63,862 nucleotides of DNA from Gammaproteobacteria bacterium. GTDB taxonomy: Bacteria > Pseudomonadota > Gammaproteobacteria > SZUA-140. The notes under the pieces were generated by a model. That model ran no database searches. It saw nothing but the letters and a program-made list of their open reading frames with translations, and had not been told where the DNA came from. Both the position numbers and the translations under genes were made by a program. Where the stretch lies: the NCBI GenBank assembly GCA_015491865.1, contig WFVD01000022.1, positions 1 to 63,862 of the forward strand. Reading direction: 5' to 3'. Below, in pieces: positions 51,041 through 59,452 of the stretch. Each line of letters starts with the position of its first letter. Position 1 is the first letter of the stretch.

Positions 51041-52201
51041 ATGAAGCGGATTAAAATAGAAGAGCGCCACGACTGGAAGCAGTTGGCACGGCAGCTTGGT
51101 TTTAAGTTTCACACCATTGATAGCGAGCCTTACTGGGATGAGTCGGCCTATTACCGCTTTACGCTCGCGCAGGTCGAAAATCATATTGAGGATCCCAGTG
51201 CTGAGATTCATGCGATGTGTCTCGATCTGGTTGATCGTGCCGTCGCGGATGAGATGTTGCTGGAGCAGCTTTGCATTCCACCACACTACTGGGATCACAT
51301 CCGTGAGAGCTGGTTGCGTGGTGACAAACAGCTCTACGGCCGGATGGACTTTAGTTATAACGGTGAAGGCCCTGCCTGTTTTTATGAATACAACGCCGAC
51401 ACACCAACATCGCTTTATGAGAGCGCATTCTTTCAGTGGGTGTGGCTGGAGCAGTGTATCGAACGCGGGCTAATACCTGCAGCGAGCGATCAGTTTAACG
51501 CTATTCAGGAGCATTTAATTGCCGCTCTGGCGGAAATCGATCCGCCGACACCACTCTATTTTTCATGCTGCAAAGAGAGCGAAGAAGATCGTGGCACGGT
51601 GCAGTATATGGAAGATTGCGCGGTGCAGGCGGGTTTGAAAACCCGCTTTGTCTATATTGAGGATATCGGCATCAGCCCTGACGGCGAGTTTACCGATAGC
51701 GACAGCAACACCATTCCTGCCCTGTTTAAACTTTACCCGTGGGAATTTATGATGGCCGAGAGGTTTGGCCCCTCTATTCCAGAGAGTCAGACCTGGTTTA
51801 TCGAGCCGGTATGGAAGGCGCTGCTTTCAAACAAAGGGATTCTGCCCTTGTTGTGGCAGCGCCATCCCGGTCATCCTAATCTCTTAGAGGCCTACTTTGA
51901 AGAGGCGCAACATCAGGGGAAGATGGCAGCAGGCTGGGTGCGCAAGCCGCTATTCTCGCGGGAAGGGAGCAATATTAGCGTCGTGATTGATGGTGATCTC
52001 TGTGAAAAGGTCGATGGCCCCTACGATGATGGCGCTTATATCAGGCAGCGCTACGCGCCTCCACCAGCCTTTGGTGAGCAGTACACCATTGTGGGTAGCT
52101 GGATTGTGGCTGACCGTGCGGTGGGGATGAGTATTCGAGAGGATAGCTCCGTGATCACAAAGGACACCTCCCGTTTTATACCGCATGTGATCCTGGAGTG
52201 A
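51041..52201 (+). CDS. yjfC: Glutathionylspermidine synthase-like ATP-grasp protein (YjfC family)
   Basis: This 386-residue cytoplasmic ATP-grasp ligase resembles the C-terminal synthetase half of Gsp: FSYNGEGPACFYEYNADTPT, LYPWEFMMAERFG, IEPVWKALLSNKGILPLLW, GWVRKPLFSREGSNI and YTIVGSWIVADRAVGMSIRE. It probably forms an amide bond between a peptide and an amine such as a polyamine, using ATP; the true substrates are unknown. It lacks the amidase domain of E. coli Gss. I chose the ATG at 51041; a TTG at 51032 is less likely. It is the last gene of the operon and converges with the NHL gene. Confidence 0.88.
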   Translation: MKRIKIEERHDWKQLARQLGFKFHTIDSEPYWDESAYYRFTLAQVENHIEDPSAEIHAMCLDLVDRAVADEMLLEQLCIPPHYWDHIRESWLRGDKQLYGRMDFSYNGEGPACFYEYNADTPTSLYESAFFQWVWLEQCIERGLIPAASDQFNAIQEHLIAALAEIDPPTPLYFSCCKESEEDRGTVQYMEDCAVQAGLKTRFVYIEDIGISPDGEFTDSDSNTIPALFKLYPWEFMMAERFGPSIPESQTWFIEPVWKALLSNKGILPLLWQRHPGHPNLLEAYFEEAQHQGKMAAGWVRKPLFSREGSNISVVIDGDLCEKVDGPYDDGAYIRQRYAPPPAFGEQYTIVGSWIVADRAVGMSIREDSSVITKDTSRFIPHVILE

Positions 52202-52222
52202 TAGCGGCTTGGCCAGGAGGTG

Positions 52223-53341
52223 TTAATCGTCGCGTGCTATCGGGTCTGCGGCAAATCCCTCATCTGCGCCAAGCGTAACCGGACGGAAGATATCTATTTT
52301 GCGGAAGAACTGATCGACAATATAGACGCGGCCATCTTCGTCGACATCGACGCTGGAGGGCAGCATATAGCGGCCAGGGATGCCGGACTGGCCACGTTCT
52401 CCCATGAACATCAACAGCTCTCCTTGTTCATTAAAAATCTGCACGTTGCCAAAGGCGCTATCGATAACGTAGATATTGCCATCCAGATCGCTGGCGATAC
52501 CTTTGGGGCGGGCGAACTGGCCGGGATAGCGGCCGATGGAGCCGAAGGTGAGCCGGAAGCTGTCATCTTTATTAAATGCCTGCACACGGAAGTTGCCGCC
52601 ATCGACCACATACCAGCCACCGTTGATGGTGCTGGTGATCTGGAGTGGCAGGTTGAACTCCCCCTCCTGGGTGCCACGCTTGCCGATGGTTTTGCTCACT
52701 TCGCCAGTGGCCAGGTCAAATACGACTACGTTGTGCGAATCTGATTCAACGCCGCCGGTATCCACCACATAAAGGCGTCTGCCGTCGTTACTCACGGCAA
52801 CATCGGTGGGGCGAGTGAACACCTTTTTGCTGCCCATGCGGCGCACAAACTGGCCGTTGGCATCGTACTCGACGATGCGCAGTGCGCTGATGTCGGCGAC
52901 AAAGAGGTGGCCGTTGGGGGCGACATCGATCCCGAGTGGCTTGCTCAGTGAGCCGGGTCTGGTGGTACCAATCTGGTTAAAACGTTTACCGGGGATGTCA
53001 AAGAGCAGGATCGCACGTTGCACCGAGTCGCTGACATAGACCTTGCCCTGGTGGACGGCGACATCGAACGGTTTCACCATCCCCAGCGTCTGGCGCGCCT
53101 CACCGGTGGCAAATAGGCGAAATTTCTCTTTACCGCTGAGCTCTTCGATATCATCGTTATAGAGCAGGGTGCGTTCAAAGATAAAACGTGGTTCCGCCGG
53201 TGGCGGCGGATAGCTCGGAGGTTCAAACGGTGGCGCCTGCCTGGGAGCGGTGGTGCAGCCTGCCAGTAGTAGCGTAGCGGCGGTGATGATGGCGGCGATC
53301 CGCTTTAAACACAGGCGGCCTGATGTTATTTGATATGGCAT
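52223..53341 (-). CDS. NHL-repeat lipoprotein, partner of the pentaheme cytochrome
   Basis: This 372-residue lipoprotein (LLLAGC) has a Pro-rich linker (PPFEPPSYPPPPAEPRF) and about six NHL blades (GMVKPFDVAVHQGKVYVSD, RPTDVAVSNDGRRLYVVD, RPKGIASDLDGNIYVIDS). It is related to the NHL lipoproteins at 11234 and 12526. Its start overlaps the stop of the pentaheme cytochrome gene by 16 bases, so the two are coupled. The pair looks like a second copy of the NHL and multiheme unit of the main cluster. Confidence 0.85.
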   Translation of the reverse strand: MPYQITSGRLCLKRIAAIITAATLLLAGCTTAPRQAPPFEPPSYPPPPAEPRFIFERTLLYNDDIEELSGKEKFRLFATGEARQTLGMVKPFDVAVHQGKVYVSDSVQRAILLFDIPGKRFNQIGTTRPGSLSKPLGIDVAPNGHLFVADISALRIVEYDANGQFVRRMGSKKVFTRPTDVAVSNDGRRLYVVDTGGVESDSHNVVVFDLATGEVSKTIGKRGTQEGEFNLPLQITSTINGGWYVVDGGNFRVQAFNKDDSFRLTFGSIGRYPGQFARPKGIASDLDGNIYVIDSAFGNVQIFNEQGELLMFMGERGQSGIPGRYMLPSSVDVDEDGRVYIVDQFFRKIDIFRPVTLGADEGFAADPIARDD

Positions 53342-54090
53342 GTTTCACACAATCGGTCGGCGCGGTCACGCAGGAGCACCTGAATGTCTGGATTGTGAAC
53401 GTTGTGGCAGGAGGCGCATTCGACCCGCTCGTCGTAGAGTTTAACCCCGTTATCAAAACCGTAAGGGCCGTCGGGCTCTCTGAAGTCGAGGTCTGCAGAG
53501 CTTAGCCCCGCGTAGCGCATTGAGATTGGATGGTCATTGGTGAGGTCTGTGCCGATATGTTTGATCGCAATGTTATGGGCAACACGGCCGTTGTGGCACT
53601 TGGCGCAGTTCATGGTGTTGTTGTCGCCATTGATGCGCAGGTGCATCGCCGCATCATCGCTGCTACGCCAGCCGTTGGGGCGAAAGACGGTCATATCGAC
53701 CCCCATGGTGCCGTCGTGGCAGGAGAGACAGAGCAGGCTGATCGGACTGGGCGCCTTCACCTTGTTATCCAGCGTGCGGCTATTGTAGAGGTCGTAACTG
53801 TGTTCAGTGGCCGGCCTGAAGCGGTTCCACCCTTCGATGCCGCCAAACGGGGTAGAGTCAGCCCCATCCTGTTCGGGTGGGATGTGGCAGTAGACGCATG
53901 GGGAGCCGTAGTCTGAGAAGGCGACCCCGGACATCGCCACCACGCCGACCCGTTTGTTGAGCCCGGTGAAGTCGTGTTTGGTGCCGAGGATGGTGTTGGT
54001 ACCTTCGGCGGCGAGCGCAGAAAACGACACGCCGACCCCTAGTGAGAGGGCTACAACTAAACGAATAAATTGGCTAAGTCGCTGTTTCAC
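53326..54090 (-). CDS. Secreted pentaheme c-type cytochrome
   Basis: This 254-residue protein has a signal peptide (cleavage near SALAAEG) and five heme motifs: CVYCH, CLSCH, CAKCH, CASCH and CETCH. The order of landmarks (NTILGTKHDFTG, CVYCHIPP, WNRFRP, CLSCHDGT, LTNDHPISMRYAG, VECASCHNVH, LCETCHIK) parallels the tetraheme protein at 4307, with one extra heme. It is divergently placed from the hexa-domain cytochrome and coupled to the NHL lipoprotein. It is probably a periplasmic or surface carrier. Confidence 0.9.
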   Translation of the reverse strand: MKQRLSQFIRLVVALSLGVGVSFSALAAEGTNTILGTKHDFTGLNKRVGVVAMSGVAFSDYGSPCVYCHIPPEQDGADSTPFGGIEGWNRFRPATEHSYDLYNSRTLDNKVKAPSPISLLCLSCHDGTMGVDMTVFRPNGWRSSDDAAMHLRINGDNNTMNCAKCHNGRVAHNIAIKHIGTDLTNDHPISMRYAGLSSADLDFREPDGPYGFDNGVKLYDERVECASCHNVHNPDIQVLLRDRADRLCETCHIK

Positions 54091-54257
54091 TTAATTTATA
54101 TCCTTGAGCGGCGCACTCTCTCAACGGTTGGCTGCCCAGGATCCCCTCCCTGGTTGCACTACGTCGATTTTGCAGTCTCGGCTGCTTATTTAGCGAACAA
54201 GAATAAAGCTATCATTGGCGTGGCGCAACTATTTGTTTTGCGTCACAATACGCAGCT

Positions 54258-55661
54258 ATGAATGGACAGAAATATTACCGGGTTTATCCACTATTACTCG
54301 CTGGTGCGTTTGTTTCGGCGTTATTTTCTCCCGTCACGGCGCAGGCGATGCCGGGCATGACGGCGGCAGGGGGTGTCGGGGCGAGTCCCTCGTCCAGGGT
54401 CGCTGCTTTTGCCGAATTTGAGCCGCTCTACCGACAGCACTGTGCGGCGTGTCATGGCGATAACGGTGATGGTAAAAGTCGCGCCCAACGCGGGTTGCGC
54501 CCACCACCGCGTGACTTTACTACCGCTGAGGCGTGGCAGGAGCTAGATCGTGCCCGCATGATCAGGGCCGTCACGCATGGCCGCCCGAACACTGCGATGG
54601 TCGGCTGGGAAGGGCGACTCGATGTGACCCAGATCGCCGGTGTGGTCGATTATGTGCGCAGCGCCTTTATGCGTGACCCTGCCTTACTAGCGGCGGCGCA
54701 GGAGCTCTCTGATCCGCTGTCAGCGACATTGGAACCACTCAATAGCAGTAAGCGCGCGGGGAGCAGTGGGCGTGATATCTATAAGCGTAACTGTTCAGCG
54801 TGTCATGGCGATAAAGGAAACGGTTCGACCTGGACCCAGAGCGGGCTTAACCCGCCGCCACGCGACTTTACCGCTAGTGAAGCGCGTGATTATCTGACGC
54901 GAGAACGGATGATCACGTCGGTCACATACGGGCGTAGTGGTACGGCGATGATGCCGTTTAATTCGCGTCTCTCGGCGGATGAGATCAGTGCCGTGGTCGA
55001 TTATATCCGTGCCGATTTCATGCGACTCGCAGCCGCTTCGAGCGGTGAGGAGTCACCGCGTTCCGCCGCGCCGCATCAGCGTCAACATCCCGGGCGTGGC
55101 CACGCCGCCGGTGCGATGCCGCTGGCAGCGGGCCAGCCACCGCCTGCGACTCACGGTTCACCGCCACCCCCTGCGTGGGTGGCGTCGGATATGTCACGTC
55201 AGCTACCCCACGGGTTAACGGGCGATATAGCAGCGGGGCGCGATTTTTACATGGCCAACTGTTTCACCTGTCACGGTGTACGCGGCGATGGGCACGGCCC
55301 GCGCTCTGCATTTATCACCCCGCGTCCGCGTAATTTTCTGGGTGAACGTGCGCGTAATACGCTGAATCGTCCGGCGCTGTTTCGTGCCATTGCGGTTGGC
55401 CTGCCGGGCACCGTAATGCCGTCGTGGAATAAGGTGCTTAGCAATCAGGAGATCGCGAATGTAACGGAGTTTGTTTTCCAGACCTTTATTCAGCGCGAGC
55501 ACGGTGAAGGCAAAGGGGCGCAGTCAGCTGCTGCAACAGCAACGGAGTCTTCTGTCGTGCCGGGAAAGCCATCGGCGACAACGAGCGCACCGCCAGCAGT
55601 GGAGAGGTCGGCGGCTACCAGCACAACAGTGCAGCCGGTGAGTCCGCCGGTGGACGAGTAG
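54258..55661 (+). CDS. Three-domain cytochrome c, 5' part of a frameshifted six-domain gene
   Basis: This 467-residue product has a signal peptide (cleavage near AQAMPG) and three class I-like cytochrome c domains with CAACH, CSACH and CFTCH, each with a likely axial Met (GRPNTAMVGW, GRSGTAMMPF, LPGTVMPSWN) and a PPPRDFT or RPRNFL element. A Ser-, Thr- and Ala-rich linker follows, then a stop at 55659. A fourth domain of the same kind starts in another frame immediately after the stop, without a start codon, so the original gene was longer. No ribosome site is evident before the ATG. It stands divergent from the pentaheme gene. Confidence 0.82.
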   Translation: MNGQKYYRVYPLLLAGAFVSALFSPVTAQAMPGMTAAGGVGASPSSRVAAFAEFEPLYRQHCAACHGDNGDGKSRAQRGLRPPPRDFTTAEAWQELDRARMIRAVTHGRPNTAMVGWEGRLDVTQIAGVVDYVRSAFMRDPALLAAAQELSDPLSATLEPLNSSKRAGSSGRDIYKRNCSACHGDKGNGSTWTQSGLNPPPRDFTASEARDYLTRERMITSVTYGRSGTAMMPFNSRLSADEISAVVDYIRADFMRLAAASSGEESPRSAAPHQRQHPGRGHAAGAMPLAAGQPPPATHGSPPPPAWVASDMSRQLPHGLTGDIAAGRDFYMANCFTCHGVRGDGHGPRSAFITPRPRNFLGERARNTLNRPALFRAIAVGLPGTVMPSWNKVLSNQEIANVTEFVFQTFIQREHGEGKGAQSAAATATESSVVPGKPSATTSAPPAVERSAATSTTVQPVSPPVDE

Positions 55662-56587
55662 CAGCCACGTTTGGGCGTAACGTCTATAACAACTACTGTT
55701 ACTTCTGCCACGGTTACAGTGGCGATGCAAAAACCCTGGCGGCCACCTATCTGAATCCACCGCCGCGAAATTTCACAGCGATGCAGCTGTCGGATCTTTC
55801 ACGTGAGGCGATGATCAAAGTGGTCACTGAGGGCCGCGAAGGTAGTGCGATGATGTCCTTTGCTGCGGTGCTGAATCGTGCTGAGATTGAGGCGGTGGTC
55901 GATTATGTGCGCGATGTCTTTATTGCGGGTGATGGCATCAATACCCGTTATCACATTCCTGCGAACGGCTGGGAAGATCATCAGCGCTATGCGCCAGCCT
56001 TTCCATTTGCGACGGGCGAGATCGCACTTGATACGCCGCTGGAGCAGTTAACCCCGTTACAGCAAGAAGGGCGTCAACTCTTTATTAGCGCCTGTGTCAC
56101 CTGTCATGATCGCTCAAAAGTTGAAGAAGAAGGTGAATGGTGGAGTCCGCGTGCCGTCTCATTTCCGCGCGGTGGCTACTCAAATAAGGCACCACCAACA
56201 GAGGCTTTGACGTTTGAGCGCGACCTTGATGCGCTTTCATCGGCAACACCCTTTGCCAGGCACGAGATAGCACCCGAGGTGGTGGGGCTGACGCCACAGC
56301 AGCGGCTTGGCGAGCGGATCTTTCAGGCCAACTGTGCTTTTTGTCACGGTGCGACGGCGACAGGGCGAAACTGGGTGGGTAGTTTTTTACAGCCGCCTCC
56401 GCGAGACCTGACCGATGTAGAGGCGATGGCCGGGATGACGCATCAACGTCTCACCAAAGTGATCACAGAGGGGCTTGTTGATACCTCAATGCCCGCCTGG
56501 CGTGGGGTGTTGAGTCGTGAAGAGATCGATGCGGTAGCAGCTTATGTGATACGGGTTTTTGTGCCGCATAGCGATCGCATCCAGTAA
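55661..56587 (+). CDS. Three further cytochrome c domains, 3' part of the frameshifted gene
   Basis: In this frame 55661 onward gives TFGRNVYNNYCYFCHGYSGD, then PPPRNFTAMQ, a GSAMMSF axial-Met segment and two more heme motifs, CVTCH and CAFCH. The open frame extends back to 55508 but has no ATG, GTG or TTG before the CYFCH domain; the first ATG (55781) would remove that heme and leave no signal peptide. The frame is one base out from the upstream gene; adding one base (or removing two) near 55640-55660 would fuse them into one chain of six hemes. The middle domain (CVTCH) lacks an obvious Met ligand. This is a natural mutation, a sequence error or rarely a programmed frameshift. Confidence 0.75.
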   Translation, partial: AATFGRNVYNNYCYFCHGYSGDAKTLAATYLNPPPRNFTAMQLSDLSREAMIKVVTEGREGSAMMSFAAVLNRAEIEAVVDYVRDVFIAGDGINTRYHIPANGWEDHQRYAPAFPFATGEIALDTPLEQLTPLQQEGRQLFISACVTCHDRSKVEEEGEWWSPRAVSFPRGGYSNKAPPTEALTFERDLDALSSATPFARHEIAPEVVGLTPQQRLGERIFQANCAFCHGATATGRNWVGSFLQPPPRDLTDVEAMAGMTHQRLTKVITEGLVDTSMPAWRGVLSREEIDAVAAYVIRVFVPHSDRIQ

Positions 56588-56686
56588 CACTGCGTCTCTT
56601 TGTGATCGGCGTTGGTGTTTTCCTTCGCGCTCATGGCGTATCATTACCGGCTCGCCTTTTTAGCATTTAACATTTGGGAAGTAGTG

Positions 56687-57730
56687 ATGAGCAGTAGAGC
56701 GATTAAAGTGGCAGTTGTCGGTGGCACAGGTTATACCGGTGTTGAGTGTCTGCGCCTGCTGGTTAATCATCCCGATGTTGAGATCGTATCGGTCACCTCG
56801 CGTTCTGAGGCGGGGCAGGCGGTAGTGGGTATGTATCCTAACCTGCGGGGGTATCTTGATCTCGCCTTTTCTGAGCCTGAAATGGCGACGTTGTCTGCAG
56901 CTGATGTGGTCTTCTTTGCAACGCCGAATGGTACTGCGATGCAGATGGTGCCTGAGTTGCTGGCGGCGGGTGTGCGGGTGATCGATCTCGCAGCAGATTT
57001 TCGCATTAAAGATGTGGTGCTGTGGCAGCAGTGGTACGGCATGGAGCACGCCTGCCCTGAGCTACTGGTGGAGGCGGTTTATGGGCTGCCAGAAGTCAAC
57101 CGTGAAGCGATACGCACAGCGCGGCTGGTGGCCAACCCCGGCTGTTATCCCACAGCGGTACAGCTTGGCTTTTTACCATTGATTGAGCGTGGTCTGACTG
57201 CTACTGAGAGCCTGATCGCCGATGTGAAATCGGGTGTCAGTGGTGCGGGCAGGCAGGCGAATGTCGGCACACTGCTGTGTGAATCGAGCGAAAGCATGCG
57301 TGCCTATGCGGTGGCGGGGCACCGTCATCTACCGGAGGTGCGGCAAGGGCTTGAACTGGCTGCAAACGGAGAGGTGGGGCTCACTTTTGTGCCGCATCTG
57401 ACACCGATGATTCGCGGTATCCACGCCACGCTTTATGCGAAGGTCAGTGATCATGAGGTTGATCTACAGGGTTTATATGAACAGCGTTATCAGGATGAGC
57501 CGTTCGTTGATCTATTACCGGCGGGAGCTCTGCCTGAAACGCGCTCAGTGAAGGGGAGTAATATGTGTCGCATCGCAATCGTACGCCCTCAAAATGAGGA
57601 TGTAGTGGTGGTGTTATCAGTGATTGATAACCTGGTTAAAGGGGCGGCGGGGCAGGCGGTTCACAATATGAATATCATGTTTGGCCTTGATGAGCGTGCT
57701 GGATTAAATTCAGTTGCCTTGATGCCTTAG
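56687..57730 (+). CDS. argC: ArgC, N-acetyl-gamma-glutamyl-phosphate reductase
   Basis: This 347-residue NADPH-dependent enzyme catalyses the third step of arginine synthesis. The start is ATG 56687 behind GGGAAG; earlier in-frame starts give a hydrophobic extension not seen in the family. Signatures are [15 protein letters not shown] (dinucleotide fold), [28 protein letters not shown] (catalytic Cys), [25 protein letters not shown] and MCRIAIVRP. It opens the conserved block leading to tyrS. Confidence 0.97.
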   Translation: MSSRAIKVAVVGGTGYTGVECLRLLVNHPDVEIVSVTSRSEAGQAVVGMYPNLRGYLDLAFSEPEMATLSAADVVFFATPNGTAMQMVPELLAAGVRVIDLAADFRIKDVVLWQQWYGMEHACPELLVEAVYGLPEVNREAIRTARLVANPGCYPTAVQLGFLPLIERGLTATESLIADVKSGVSGAGRQANVGTLLCESSESMRAYAVAGHRHLPEVRQGLELAANGEVGLTFVPHLTPMIRGIHATLYAKVSDHEVDLQGLYEQRYQDEPFVDLLPAGALPETRSVKGSNMCRIAIVRPQNEDVVVVLSVIDNLVKGAAGQAVHNMNIMFGLDERAGLNSVALMP

Positions 57731-57775
57731 GCCCGGCTCTTGATCACTAGCGATAAAAGCTGGAGTAGTTGACTG

Positions 57776-58504
57776 GTGGCAGCGAAAGGCTCAAAGCATG
57801 TCATTGTTAAGCACCATCATCCACTCAAAAAAGCGTTGTGCTATTTAGGGATTGTGGTGGCGTTGCTGGCGAGCGGCTGGTGGCTGTTTGATTATGGTCG
57901 CAGTCGGGCGGGGTTTGAAAGCAGCCTCGCGAGTGAAGAGCGTGACCGCCTGAGAGAGCGTATTCAGCAGCTTGAGGAAGAGACCGCGTCGTTACGGGCG
58001 CAAAAGGCGGTTCATGAGCGTGCGCGTGAGATCGATCGCCTCGCCTATGATCAGATCGATAACTCCCTGAAGGCGCAGCAGAGTGAACTGCTGGAACTTA
58101 AGGAAGAGGTTATTTTCTACCGTGGGATTGTTGGCTCTTCGGACCAGGTACGAGGCCTTCAGCTACTGAGCTTTCGACTGGAGAGCAATGGAGGAAAACG
58201 GAATTTTCGCTATCGTCTGATCCTGAATCAGCTAGAAAAAAATAATCGGGTGATCAAGGGGCGGGTTCGATTGACGTTGATTGGCCTGCAAGGTGATCAA
58301 CAAGTTGAGCTATCGCACGCCGATATTACGAAAAAAGGTGGTAAGGGAGAGCTGTTCCGTTTTAAATATTTTCAGGAACTCGATGGCGATATCCTGCTGC
58401 CTGATGGGTTTGTGCCGTTAAGGATTAAGGTGAAGGCGAGGTCGAGTGGGAAGAAGCCGAAGTCGATTGAACGAATCTACAGCTGGTCAGATTTAATAAA
58501 CTGA
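57776..58504 (+). CDS. Membrane-anchored coiled-coil protein (DUF6776-like)
   Basis: This 242-residue protein has a basic N-terminus, one membrane helix (about 20-38, LCYLGIVVALLASGWWLF), a long coiled coil (about 50-115, RDRLRERIQQLEEETASLRA) and a C-terminal beta domain. It matches the unnamed family found between argC and bactofilin genes in gammaproteobacteria, possibly a partner of the bactofilin next to it. The start is GTG 57776 with GGAG upstream. The function is unknown; topology suggests a periplasmic beta domain on a stalk. Confidence 0.78.
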   Translation: MAAKGSKHVIVKHHHPLKKALCYLGIVVALLASGWWLFDYGRSRAGFESSLASEERDRLRERIQQLEEETASLRAQKAVHERAREIDRLAYDQIDNSLKAQQSELLELKEEVIFYRGIVGSSDQVRGLQLLSFRLESNGGKRNFRYRLILNQLEKNNRVIKGRVRLTLIGLQGDQQVELSHADITKKGGKGELFRFKYFQELDGDILLPDGFVPLRIKVKARSSGKKPKSIERIYSWSDLIN

Positions 58505-58538
58505 TTAATTAAAGACGAATTTTAAGAAGGAGCACGTT

Positions 58539-58964
58539 ATGTGGGGTGGTGGAAAACAGAAGCCAGAGAAAGTGGATACCCTGATTGGTCAGCAGACAGA
58601 GTTGCGTGGCGATGTGGTCTTTAGCGGTGGCCTGCATGTGGATGGCAAGATCAAAGGGAGCGTGATCGCCGAAGAGGGTGGTCCGGCAGTGCTGGTGCTG
58701 AGCGAGCACGGCATGATTGAGGGTGAGATTCGGGTCCCTTATATCGTTGTTAACGGGATTGTGATCGGTGATATTCATATCTCTGAGACGGCTGAGCTGG
58801 CACCACATGCGCGCGTGACGGGCAATGTTTATTACAATCGTATCGAGATGTCGATGGGGGCGGAGGTGAATGGTAATCTGGTTCACCTTGAGGAGCCTGC
58901 AAAAGAGCGGGAGGGGGGTGTTCCGTCTGAGATGCGGGAGCTATTATCAGAGGTTGAGTCCTGA
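58539..58964 (+). CDS. Bactofilin
   Basis: This 141-residue cytoskeletal protein is built of short right-handed beta-helix turns (LIGQQTELRGDVVFSGGLHV, GKIKGSV, GMIEGEIRVPYIVVNG) and is typical of bactofilins, which polymerise without nucleotide and help position wall and envelope enzymes. AAGAAGGAG precedes the ATG. It lies 34 bases after the coiled-coil gene, in the same transcript. A periplasmic M23 peptidase further on is a frequent bactofilin companion. Confidence 0.92.
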   Translation: MWGGGKQKPEKVDTLIGQQTELRGDVVFSGGLHVDGKIKGSVIAEEGGPAVLVLSEHGMIEGEIRVPYIVVNGIVIGDIHISETAELAPHARVTGNVYYNRIEMSMGAEVNGNLVHLEEPAKEREGGVPSEMRELLSEVES

Positions 58965-59045
58965 AGAGGGGATGCAATTCTTGATAGAAAAGGTAGGGTA
59001 TGCAATAATTGCGCGATACTAATTGTATGTTAAGGAATTTTGAAA

Positions 59046-59408
59046 ATGAGTGCTGTATCACCTGAAATGCCTCCACCACCCCCTTCGCTGGTTTTTACCG
59101 ACGCTGCTGCGGCGAAGGTGAAGAGCCTGATCGAAGAAGAGGGCAATGATGCGCTAAAGCTGCGTGTCTTTATCTCTGGCGGCGGTTGCTCCGGTTTTCA
59201 GTACGGCTTTACCTTTGATGAAGAGGTGAATGATGGTGATACGCTGGTCGAAAATGGCGGCGTGACACTACTGGTTGATCCGATGAGTTTTCAGTACCTG
59301 AGCGGTGCTGAGATCGATTATTCCGAAAGCATTGAAGGGGCTCAGTTTGTGATCCGGAACCCCAATGCAACCACTACTTGCGGTTGCGGCTCATCATTTA
59401 GTGTATGA
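59046..59408 (+). CDS. erpA: ErpA, iron-sulfur cluster insertion protein
   Basis: This 120-residue A-type Fe-S carrier has the three conserved cysteines, in [12 protein letters not shown] and in the C-terminal [10 protein letters not shown]. The Pro-rich start ([17 protein letters not shown]) is a usual extension. ErpA passes Fe-S clusters to target enzymes. The start is ATG 59046, with AAGGA upstream; a TTG two codons earlier is unlikely. Confidence 0.96.
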   Translation: MSAVSPEMPPPPPSLVFTDAAAAKVKSLIEEEGNDALKLRVFISGGGCSGFQYGFTFDEEVNDGDTLVENGGVTLLVDPMSFQYLSGAEIDYSESIEGAQFVIRNPNATTTCGCGSSFSV

Positions 59409-59452
59409 GCACAGGGTAAAATGGCAGGGGTAGCGCGAAAGAACAGCCCCTT

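Noticed and set aside
55500-55660. Programmed -1 frameshift in the six-domain cytochrome gene
   Set aside because: No X-XXY-YYZ heptamer in the right phase and no clear downstream stimulatory stem was found; a mutation or sequence error is simpler, though not excluded.
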